From positions 1,612,001 to 1,676,000 of the forward strand of contig NZ_OZ034983.1 in the NCBI RefSeq assembly GCF_964030845.1: a stretch of DNA of 64,000 nt, given 5' to 3'. Made by a program: the position numbers and the translations under genes. The DNA is from Candidatus Fukatsuia endosymbiont of Tuberolachnus salignus (GTDB taxonomy: Bacteria; Pseudomonadota; Gammaproteobacteria; Enterobacterales; Enterobacteriaceae). The notes beneath the pieces are model-generated. The model saw only the letters and a list, made by a program, of their open reading frames with translations. It was not told where the DNA came from and searched no databases. Below are positions 10,401 to 18,700 of the stretch, one piece after another (position 1 is the first letter of the stretch; each line of letters starts with the position of its first letter).

Positions 10401-10911
10401 CTAACAAGGCTCCACGGGTAGCAAATTCACCGTGTTCAATCACCTGATCAACACTACGGTAGCCTGCCTGTTCAAGTTGAGCACGTGATTTATCACGGGA
10501 AAGATGTTGCCCTTTTTTCATCAGCAGCGCATGACTGTGAAGAAATTCATGAGGACAAACACGTTGCATCAACGTATTGATCGGTAAAATAATAACACCA
10601 CAATCCATTGTGGGTAATTGATAAAGGCAAGATAAGCGAGAGGAAATAATATCCTGATGTGGAGAAAAACTGTCGTAAGGCAAGGTTTCCCAATCGGCAA
10701 GGATAGAAATAGGTTGTGTAGAAAATTGCGGAATTTCATCACGCAATCGCAGTGCGCTTTGCATATCCGTAGTAATTAACACCACTAATCCGGTATGACG
10801 ATCGATGATCTCTGCACATTCAATAGCATAAGCGGCGCCGACTAATTGACCTAACTGACGTGTACCGCTGCGGTGCTGGGGTAATGAGTAACGCTCTATT
10901 CGTGGTGACAT
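7459..10911 (-). CDS. mfd: Transcription-repair coupling factor Mfd
   Basis: This is a DNA translocase that removes RNA polymerase stalled at DNA lesions and recruits UvrA. The 1150-residue length matches E. coli Mfd (1148). Visible in order are an N-terminal UvrB-like module (ADWETLPYDSFSPHQDIISSRL), the RNA polymerase-interaction region (PVVHLEHGVGRYLGL), Walker A in CGDVGFGKTEVAMRAAF, the DEEH box in LLIIDEEHRFGVRHKE, the second RecA-like domain with the TRG region (GRVGRSHHQAYAYLL) and the C-terminal autoinhibitory domain. It starts at ATG (MSPRIERYSL). It is divergent from lolC across 214 bases, the same neighbourhood as in E. coli. It appears intact. Confidence 0.97.
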   Translation of the reverse strand: MSPRIERYSLPQHRSGTRQLGQLVGAAYAIECAEIIDRHTGLVVLITTDMQSALRLRDEIPQFSTQPISILADWETLPYDSFSPHQDIISSRLSCLYQLPTMDCGVIILPINTLMQRVCPHEFLHSHALLMKKGQHLSRDKSRAQLEQAGYRSVDQVIEHGEFATRGALLDLYPMGSEEPYRIDFFDDEIDSLRLFDTDSQRTLSEVKQINLLPAHEFPTDKAAIELFRCQWREKFEVRRDVEHVYQQVSKGIWPVGIEYWQPLFFSQPLPTLFSYLPENALLINVGDLVAPATAFWQDINQRYQSRRVDPMRPLLAPDALWLDINTLFSQLKRWPRIQLKSETLTTKSTNTNLSYQPLPILTIQAQQKAPMDNLRCFSEQFSGSLVFSVESEGRKESLQTLLARIKLHPVVISQLSQATKPGHYLMIGAAECGFLDTEQQRALICESDLLGKRVNRRHQDNRRTINTDTLIRNLAELNPGQPVVHLEHGVGRYLGLTTLETGGIQAEYLILIYAGEDKLYVPVSSLSLISRYCGGTDENAPLHRLGGDVWNRARKKAAEKIRDVAVELLDIYAQRAAKPGFKFQQNDEQYSLFCQGFPFEPTADQEQTIHAVLNDMCQPLVMDRLVCGDVGFGKTEVAMRAAFLAFINNKQVAVLVPTTLLAQQHFDNFRDRFATWPVRIEMLSRFRSPKEQQAILQQASEGKIDIIIGTHKLLQADLRWKDLGLLIIDEEHRFGVRHKERIKAMRTDVDILTLTATPIPRTLNMAMSGMRDLSIIATPPARRLAVKTFVREYDALVLREAILREILRGGQVFYLYNEVENIEKAAEKLAKLVPEAVIAIGHGQMRERDLERVMNDFHHHRFNVLVCTTIIETGIDVPCANTIIIERADRFGLAQLHQLRGRVGRSHHQAYAYLLAPHVKQMTGDAQKRLEAIALLEDLGAGFALATHDLEIRGAGELLGEDQSGQMTTIGFSLYMEILENAVDALKAGREPSLEDLLRYQTEIEMRMPVLLPDTFIPDVNIRLSLYKRIANAANNAELNELKVELIDRFGSLPDATLYLLQTASLRQQARKLGIKRIESNECGGFIEFGANHHIDPSHLIGLLQHQPQIYRLEGPTKLKFMQDLSDRTQRLKFVEELLSTFEQHLITV

Positions 10912-11125
10912 AAGTAATTAAATAATTCCGGCTCGACAAAATTCGATAAAGTTCAATAAATGCTAACAGGAGGCTTATTCTAGCACGTAAGCGGGCAGGG
11001 GCGTCGATCTGTGCAATTTTTGCGATAAAACTCGCATATATAGAAGGTGGGTGGTTCCATAAAATTGATCTAGCCTTTACTATCAGCAATCACTTGGTGT
11101 TAGCAACGGGATCTTCGTCGATTTC

Positions 11126-12328
11126 ATGTATCAACCTGTCGCATTATTTATCGGTCTGCGTTACATGCGTGGGCGGGCTTCTGACCGTTTTGGACGGTTC
11201 GTTTCGTGGTTTTCGACCATAGGTATCACGCTTGGAGTGATGGCGTTAGTTGTGGTGTTGTCTGTGATGAATGGGTTTGAGCGTGATTTACAAAATAATA
11301 TTCTGCGACTGATGCCTCAAGCGTTGATCACCACCGAGCAGGGATCTCTTGATCCGCAAGAAATACCTGTTTCGGCACTGAAAGAGCTGCGAGGTGTCAG
11401 TGAGATTGTTCCGCTAACGACCGGTGATGTGGTTCTACAAAGTGCACGTAGCGTCGGGGTAGGGGTGATCCTGGGTATTGATCCACAGCAGTATGAGCCA
11501 CTTGCCAATTATCTTATCAACGTACGCCAAGACGTTCTACAGCCGGGTAGATACAACCTTATTATCGGGGAAAAAATGGCGCAAGAACTGGATGTTGAGC
11601 AGGGAGACACCCTGCGTCTGATGGTACCCAGTGCTAGCCAGTTTACCCCAATGGGGCGTATTCCTAGTCAGCGTCTATTTAATGTTAGCGGTATCTTTGC
11701 TGCTAATAGTGAAGTTGATGGTTACCAACTATTGCTCAATCAACAAGATGCTTCACGCCTGATGCGTTATCCGTCGGGTAATATTACCGGCTGGCGATTA
11801 TTCTTGCTGCAACCACTGCAGGTCGATCGCTTGCAACCACATCTACTCCCTGCAGGGACATTATGGAAAGATTGGCGAGCACGTAAGGGTGAGCTTTTTC
11901 AAGCGGTACGTATGGAAAAAAATATGATGGGGTTGTTGTTAAGTTTAATCATTGCGGTAGCCGCCTTCAATATCGTCACTTCGTTGGCGTTGTTGATAAT
12001 GGAAAAACAAGGTGAGGTGGCTGTTTTGCAAACCCTGGGGCTTAGCCGTGGAAAAATTATGAGCGTATTTATGGTACAGGGTGCCAGTGCCGGTATTATC
12101 GGTGCATTGATAGGGGCAGGGATGGGCGTTTTGTTAGCCAGTCAGTTAGCGACTTTAATGCCTCTTTTGGGTTTGTTGATTGACGGTGCTTCTTTACCTG
12201 TCGCTATTGAACCGCTGCAAGTGGTGCTGATTGTTTTACTGGCAATTCTGATAGCACTGTTATCTACGCTGTATCCTGCTTGGCGTGCTGCTGCTGTTCA
12301 ACCTGCGGAGGCATTGCGCTATGAATGA
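11126..12328 (+). CDS. lolC: Lipoprotein-releasing ABC transporter permease LolC
   Basis: This is an inner-membrane subunit of LolCDE, which extracts outer-membrane lipoproteins and hands them to the periplasmic chaperone LolA. Its 400 residues match E. coli LolC (399). Topology is as expected: one N-terminal membrane span (about residues 23-45), a large periplasmic domain, then three C-terminal spans in an FtsX-type permease domain. MYQPVALFIGLRYMRGR is a typical LolC start. Its last 8 bases overlap the lolD start, which suggests coupled translation. Confidence 0.97.
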   Translation: MYQPVALFIGLRYMRGRASDRFGRFVSWFSTIGITLGVMALVVVLSVMNGFERDLQNNILRLMPQALITTEQGSLDPQEIPVSALKELRGVSEIVPLTTGDVVLQSARSVGVGVILGIDPQQYEPLANYLINVRQDVLQPGRYNLIIGEKMAQELDVEQGDTLRLMVPSASQFTPMGRIPSQRLFNVSGIFAANSEVDGYQLLLNQQDASRLMRYPSGNITGWRLFLLQPLQVDRLQPHLLPAGTLWKDWRARKGELFQAVRMEKNMMGLLLSLIIAVAAFNIVTSLALLIMEKQGEVAVLQTLGLSRGKIMSVFMVQGASAGIIGALIGAGMGVLLASQLATLMPLLGLLIDGASLPVAIEPLQVVLIVLLAILIALLSTLYPAWRAAAVQPAEALRYE

Positions 12329-13070
12329 TTGTCTCTCTCAGTATAAAAACGAGTTGCAATGTGAAAGTTCACCAGGATCCGAAAATTTGTTGCAATGTGA
12401 AAGTCTATGCAAAAGCTATCAAGAAGGCTCACTGCGTACCGATGTATTGCGTAATGTCACTTTTACTATGCAAACCAAAGAAATGATGGCGATTGTTGGC
12501 AGCTCAGGTTCTGGCAAAAGCACCTTATTACATCTACTCGGTGGTTTGGATTCACCGACCTCCGGTGAGGTTATCTATCAAAATCGTTTTCTTAATCGGC
12601 TGTCTTGCCGTGCGCGAGCGGAATTGCGTAATACTGAGCTTGGTTTTATCTATCAATTTCACCATTTACTACCGGATTTCACTGCACTAGAAAATGTGGC
12701 GATGCCATTGTTAATTGCGGGTAGTAAGAAGGCCGCCGCCCAGGATAAGGCAAGTGAGATACTGGTAGCGGTTGGATTGGAAAAAAGAAGTCAGCATCGC
12801 CCCTCTGCGTTATCTGGTGGTGAACGTCAACGGGTGGCGATTGCACGTGCTTTGGTTAACAGCCCCTCGTTAGTGCTAGCGGATGAACCTACAGGTAATT
12901 TGGATCAGTATAATGCGGACAGTATTTTCAATTTATTGGGTGAATTGAACGTGCATCAAGGTACGGCTTTTCTGGTTGTTACCCACGATTTATCATTGGC
13001 AAAACGGCTCAGCAGACAACTTGAGATGCGTGATGGTCACTTGCAACTACCTCTTATTCTGGAAGTGTAA
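12321..13070 (+). CDS. lolD: Lipoprotein-releasing system ATPase LolD
   Basis: This is the ABC ATPase that powers LolCDE. It has Walker A (GSSGSGKSTLLHLLGG), the Lol-specific Q-loop region (IYQFHHLLPDFTALENVAMP), the ABC signature (LSGGERQRVAIARAL), Walker B (LVLADEPTGNLD) and the H-loop (VVTHD). I place the start at ATG 12321 (MNDCLSQ), inside the end of lolC; an earlier in-frame codon at 12285 would lie deep in lolC. At 249 residues it is longer than E. coli LolD (233). Part of the extra length comes from a 36-base tandem duplication near the N-terminus (TTGCAATGTGAAAGT at 12354 and 12390, giving LQCES twice). Confidence 0.96.
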   Translation: MNDCLSQYKNELQCESSPGSENLLQCESLCKSYQEGSLRTDVLRNVTFTMQTKEMMAIVGSSGSGKSTLLHLLGGLDSPTSGEVIYQNRFLNRLSCRARAELRNTELGFIYQFHHLLPDFTALENVAMPLLIAGSKKAAAQDKASEILVAVGLEKRSQHRPSALSGGERQRVAIARALVNSPSLVLADEPTGNLDQYNADSIFNLLGELNVHQGTAFLVVTHDLSLAKRLSRQLEMRDGHLQLPLILEV

Positions 13071-13072
13071 TA

Positions 13073-14329
13073 ATGCTTAATTTGCCACTGTCTCTTACCA
13101 TTGCGCTACGTTTTAGCGCGGGTCGTCGTGCGAGTCGTAGTGGAAGCATGGTATCGCTGATTTCAGTGATATCCACCCTGGGGATTGCGTTGGGGGTAGG
13201 GGTATTGATCATTGGACTGAGTGCTATGAATGGTTTTGAGCGTGAGCTAAAAAATCGGATTTTGGCGGTGGTTCCACAAGGTAAAATTGCTTTTTTAGAA
13301 CAATCAGTTAATACCTGGTCGGCTACTGTAAAAAAAATTGAGCAAGTGACTGGGATTATTGCTGCTGCACCCTACATTGATTTTACTGGCTTGATGGAGC
13401 ATGGATCACAGCTACGAGCGGTACAGATAAAAGGTGTCGATCCGCAATCTGAAAAAAGACTGAGTGTATTGCCAAACTTTGTACTCAACCACGCTTGGGA
13501 TAATTTTCACGCGGGTGGACAGCAAATTATTCTGGGAAAAGGTTTGGCTGATGCGCTGGCTGTAACACAAGGCTCATGGTTGACAGTAATGATCCCAAAT
13601 CATGAGTCTACGATGAAATTACTGCAACCGAAACGCATTCGCTTACAGGTGGTTGGAATATTTCAGCTCAGCGGTCAGTTAGATCACAGCTTGGCATTCA
13701 TACCTTTGGAGGATGCACAACAATATTTGGAAATGGGTGACAGTGTAACAGGGATCGCAATAAAAGTAGCCGATGTTTTTAATGCTCAGCAATTGACACG
13801 TAACGCCGCGGAGGCAACATATTCTTATGTTAATTTTAGTAGCTGGATTGGCACTTACGGTTATATGTATCGTGATATTCAGATGATCCGCTCTATCATG
13901 TACTTGGCTATGGTACTGGTTATTGGTGTTGCCAGTTTTAATATTGTTTCTACTCTAGTGATGGCAGTAAAAGAAAAAAGTTGTGATATTGCGATATTAC
14001 GTACCTTAGGAGCGACAGACAACCTGATCCGTGCGATCTTTATTTGGTACGGTATATTGGCAGGGCTGGTGGGTAGCGTCAGTGGTGTTATTGTGGGCAC
14101 CCTGGTTTCTTTGCAACTGACATCTATTATTAACGGATTGGAAAAATTGCTAGGTCATCAATTTCTCTCAGGAGATATTTATTTTATTGATTTTCTTCCC
14201 TCTGAATTGCGTGGGATTGATGTGATCTCTGTGCTGATGACCGCTCTATTACTCAGTTTATTTGCCAGTTGGTATCCTGCTAAGAAAGCCAGCGGAATTG
14301 ACCCTGCACGAGTATTAAGTGGGCAATAA
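13073..14329 (+). CDS. lolE: Lipoprotein-releasing ABC transporter permease LolE
   Basis: This is the second membrane subunit of LolCDE. Its 418 residues compare with 414 in E. coli. The N-terminal span (about 24-48) is followed by a periplasmic domain and three C-terminal spans with the FtsX-like signature (VMAVKEKSCDIAILRTLGA). It starts 2 bases after the lolD stop, so lolCDE forms one compact operon. With lolA (32472) and lolB (minus strand, ending 43373), the complete lipoprotein-sorting pathway is encoded in the window. Confidence 0.97.
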   Translation: MLNLPLSLTIALRFSAGRRASRSGSMVSLISVISTLGIALGVGVLIIGLSAMNGFERELKNRILAVVPQGKIAFLEQSVNTWSATVKKIEQVTGIIAAAPYIDFTGLMEHGSQLRAVQIKGVDPQSEKRLSVLPNFVLNHAWDNFHAGGQQIILGKGLADALAVTQGSWLTVMIPNHESTMKLLQPKRIRLQVVGIFQLSGQLDHSLAFIPLEDAQQYLEMGDSVTGIAIKVADVFNAQQLTRNAAEATYSYVNFSSWIGTYGYMYRDIQMIRSIMYLAMVLVIGVASFNIVSTLVMAVKEKSCDIAILRTLGATDNLIRAIFIWYGILAGLVGSVSGVIVGTLVSLQLTSIINGLEKLLGHQFLSGDIYFIDFLPSELRGIDVISVLMTALLLSLFASWYPAKKASGIDPARVLSGQ

Positions 14330-14516
14330 TGAACGAAGAGAAGAGGTTAGTTGTATTTGGCGTTAGTTTTAAATCATTTTAGTTACAACATACAGATAAA
14401 AGTTATTAAAAAAATCAGAGAAAAAGATAAACTACTTTTTTAAGCCTCATTTTCTAATATGTATCACCAATACATTCAAATTAATAATGCATATTTAGTA
14501 CCTATATAGAAAAAAA

Positions 14517-15632
14517 ATGTTGAAATCCAAAGAACCCATTGCAATTGTCGGTATCGGCTGCCGTACACCAGGAAAAGTTTATGGACCCAATGACTTATGG
14601 GAAATGCTATGCGCAGGTATTGACTGCATCACAACTGTTCCCAGTGAACGATGGAATATGGATTACTACGATCCTAATCCAGATAAAACAGGAAAAATAA
14701 AAACAAATCGAGGAGGGTTTATTGAAGGTATAGACCTCTTCGACAATGAATTTTTCAATATTTTTCCCAAAGAAGCAGTAGATATTGATCCTCAACAACG
14801 ACTACTTCTCCAATGTACCTTTGAAGCCTTGGAAGACGCTGGAGAAAAATTTGAGAACTGCCAAGGCTCACGAACTGCTGTATATGCAGGTTACTTCAAC
14901 AATGACTACCAGCGTATTCTGCTTGATCCTAGTAACCGCTATGACATTACCCCCGATATAATTATAGGAACCCATGCCACATCATTAGCCAACCGAATTT
15001 CCTATTTTTATAACTTTAAAGGACCCAGTATTACCCTCAATACCGCCTGTTCATCATCCTTGGTTGCTGTGCATCTTGCTTGCCAAGATATTTGGAACCA
15101 AGCAGCAGATGCAGCTATTGCCGGTGGCATTAGCATTAATATCAACCCACTATCCGCTATGGCATTGTCGAAAAAAAACTTTCTCAGTCCTGATGGTGCC
15201 TGTAAATCCTTTGATGAAAGCGGAAACGGTTATGTCCGTGGCGAAGGCGTAGGCTTGGTCTATCTCAAACCCCTCTCAAAAGCCTTGACTGATCAGAATA
15301 AGATCTATGGACTCATTTGCGGCAGTGCCTGTAATTCAGATGGCTACACAGCTGAAGGTTTTAGCGTTCCCAGTTCTGATGCACAAGCCATTATGCTGCA
15401 AGAAGCCTATCACAATGCTGATATTGATGTTGCTAACGTTCAGTTTATCGAAGCACATGGAACGGGTACACCCAAGGGAGATCTTGCAGAAACTGAAGCT
15501 TTTGCCAAAGTATTTAGTCATAGACCTATCGAGCACCCTCTCTTGATCGGTTCAATCAAAAGCAATTTCGGGCATTTAGAGGGCGCTGCTGGTATCGTAG
15601 GTAATCAAACTGGCTTTATGCTTACATCATAA
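14517..15632 (+). pseudogene. Type I polyketide synthase, ketosynthase part (5' piece of split gene)
   Basis: The 371 residues make up most of a beta-ketoacyl synthase (KS) domain. EPIAIVGIGCRTPG opens it; the active-site Cys lies in NTACSSSLVAVH and the two His residues lie in EAHGTGTPKGD and KSNFGHLEGAAG. The frame goes wrong right after GAAGIVG (about 15600) and stops at 15630. In another frame, from 15604, the sequence reads IKLALCLHHKKIPGNLHF, which is the expected KS continuation. The start ATG at 14517 has no clear Shine-Dalgarno sequence and is preceded by 187 AT-rich bases after lolE. One lost pair of bases or one extra base explains the break. As written, the product would lack part of KS and all later domains. 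Confidence 0.9.
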
Positions 15633-15765
15633 GAAGATTCCAGGGAATCTCCATTTCAAAAAGGAAAATCCCAATATCGATTGGAAGAATTGGCGCCTCA
15701 AGGTAGTAGATAAAACACAAGATTGGCTACCACAGACTGATGATTCAATACCACGTACTGCTGGA

Positions 15766-18700
15766 GTGAACTCTATTCCTGAAGTTCATCACAACACTAA
15801 GAAATTAAAAGCCTATAATATTCAGCCATCAACCCAGAGAGTTGAACTTTTCACCTGTAGTGCACAAACAGAAAAAGCATTGAAAGCACTACTTGGATCC
15901 TACCAAAAACACCTTTTAATGTCTGAAGCCAATTTGAATGATATTTGCTTCAATGCCGGCAAATATCGCTCAACCCTGAACCATCATATCGCTATCACGG
16001 CAACCGATAAACAGGATTGTATCAACAAAATAAATGCTTTTCTCGAAGGAGATATATTAAGCGGTGTTGAATATTTTTCAAACAGCAGGAAAACGCCACG
16101 TTTGGGGTTTATTTTCACAGGTCAAGGCCCTCAATGGTATGCCATGGGGCGTGAGCTCATCGCCAAAGAACCCCTGTTCCGTAAAACAGTCGAAGATATT
16201 GATGAACTTTTTTTAATTTTATCTGGCTGGTCTTTATTGGAGGAAATGAATCGTTCCAAAGTTGAATCCAATATCAGCGACACACGGATAGCACAACCTG
16301 CCATCATGGCGATTCAGATAGCTCTCGTCGAATTATGGAAGCAATATGGCATTGAGCCAGCAGGACTGGTCGGACATTCGATCGGTGAAGTCGCCGCGGC
16401 TTATGCTTCTGGAGCCTTAAACATGGAGCAGGCAGTAACCGTAATCTACCACAGGAGTAGAGGCCAGCACCAAGCGGCGGGTAAAGGCCTTATGCTAGCG
16501 ATAGGCCTAAGCAAAGTTGAAGCAGAAAAATTGATTGCCGATGTGTCTGACGTAGTATCAATTGCAGCGGTAAATGGCCCAGAAAGTATCACTTTGTCGG
16601 GAGATAAAAAGCCTCTGGACGCAATAGCTAAACAATTAACTGCTCGTGATATATTCAATCGTTTTCTTAAGGTTGATGTACCTTTCCACTCACACCACAT
16701 GGATCCTCTCAAAGAAGAACTAATTTCTTCTCTGCAAGATCTACGACCTATAGAAACAAACATACCTCTCTACTCGACCGTAACAGGAAAACAGGAAAAC
16801 GGGACACATTTAGACGCAAATTATTGGTATAATAATTTGCGTGATCCTGTTTATTTTTCGCATGCTTTGGAACAAATGATTCAAGATGGCTTTGATCTTT
16901 ACGTTGAAGTGGGGCCACATCCAGCACTAAGTAATGGAGCCGAAGAGCTTTTTGCTAAATTAGGTTGCAATGCCCGTATTTTCCCTTCTATTCGGCGTCA
17001 AGAAGATGAAGCACTGCGTTTCAAACAGACCCTGGGTGCATTGCACGTTGCTGGCTTACCACTAGATTGGGATAAAATTTGCCCTAACGCACATCGCCTA
17101 CATGATCTGCCACGTTATCCATGGCAACAACAGAGTTTTTGGCATGAAACTCGTAGCCACCAAGCACACCGTCTCCAATGTCATTATCATCCTCATATTA
17201 TTCAACACCATAATTCAGGTTTAAGCCAGGATGTACATAATTTTAGAATCTTTCTGGATGGCCAAGCAGACCCTTATATTAAAGACCATACAGCCGCTGG
17301 CCTGATCATTTTTCCGGGTACAGGTCATCTAGAGCTAGCAACAGCAGCAGCGCAGAAAGCTTTTGGCAGTTCTTTTTGTTTTCTAGAAAACATTAATTTT
17401 GAAAATGGCTTGTTTCTGCCTCATGACGGTGAAGCACCAGAAATACGTTTGGAAATCTACTCAAACGAAGGCCGTTATTGGCTAATGAGTCTTGATAATG
17501 AAGAAGATGTCGCCTACAGTGGTTGTTACGAATACCGTTGGCAACCCGCAAAAGATTTTGACCTTTATCCCACGATCAACGAAGAAGTCCTGCTTATTGG
17601 TGATGCTTCATATCAGCATGACTTATTATTAGAAACCCTCTCTGATGCAGGCATGAAAATAGTGACATTGGGAGAAGCCCCCAAATTTTATCGGCCAGTG
17701 CATTTACAAGATCGTGAAAAAACGCTGAAAGCATTTGAAGAGATCAAGTCAGCTTATCCAGATCTGAACCGAATGGTAATCACACTTCCTCTAGGGCAAA
17801 CGGGTGAGGATAGCCTGTCAGAGCGAATTGAAACGCTGGCGTGGAAAATTTTAAATATCAACAACGCCATCATTAAAAATGAATGGCAAGGGGTAATATG
17901 GACCTTAACCCATCGTCTGGAAAAAGTATTACCTGATGACAAATGTATCAACCTGATCCAATCGCCAATATATGGTTTAAACAGAGTCATGACCAATGAA
18001 TCTCCAATGGCAATGTCTAAAATAGTGGATTTGGGCTCTGCCGATAAGCAGGAGTTACAATCTTTGATTACACTCTTTAATTCAACTACCCATGGTAACA
18101 ACGAAAGCGAATTAGCCATTAGGGGAGATAAGCTATTCGCTAAACGGCTAGAAAAAGTCAATCCACATCAAGCACAGGAGGACGCACACAAGGTATTAAT
18201 GGGCAGTGGTAGCTATTACGAGGCGTTTTTTACCGAACAGGGGCTCCTCGATTCAGTACGTTTTCGCCAAATTGCTCCTCCTATCCTCGGAGAATATGAA
18301 GTAGAAATTGCGGTTAAATCCGCCGCATTGAATTTTAAGGACATTTTAAATGGTACAGGTTTACTCTCTACAGAAAGTATTACCGGGGGGTTATGTGGGG
18401 ATCAACTCGGTCTAGAGTGTTCTGGTATAGTGACTCGGACCGGATCATCAGTAAGTCGGTTTAAGGAAGGAGATGAAGTATTAGCCATGGCACCGCGTTC
18501 TATCGCAGGGATAGCAGTAACACCGGAACACTGTATAGTTAAAAAACCGTCACAATTGTCATTTGAGCAAGCCGCCGCTATCCCTGTCGTTTATCTCACT
18601 GCTTACCACTGTCTGTGTAAATTAGCTGACATCAAAAAAGGGGAACGCTTACTTATCCATTCCGCTACGGGAGGCGTGGGTATGGCTGCCATCCGTTTAG

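Noticed and set aside
14330..14516. Promoter for the PKS
   Set aside because: The region is AT-rich with many -10-like hexamers; no single promoter or regulator site stood out.
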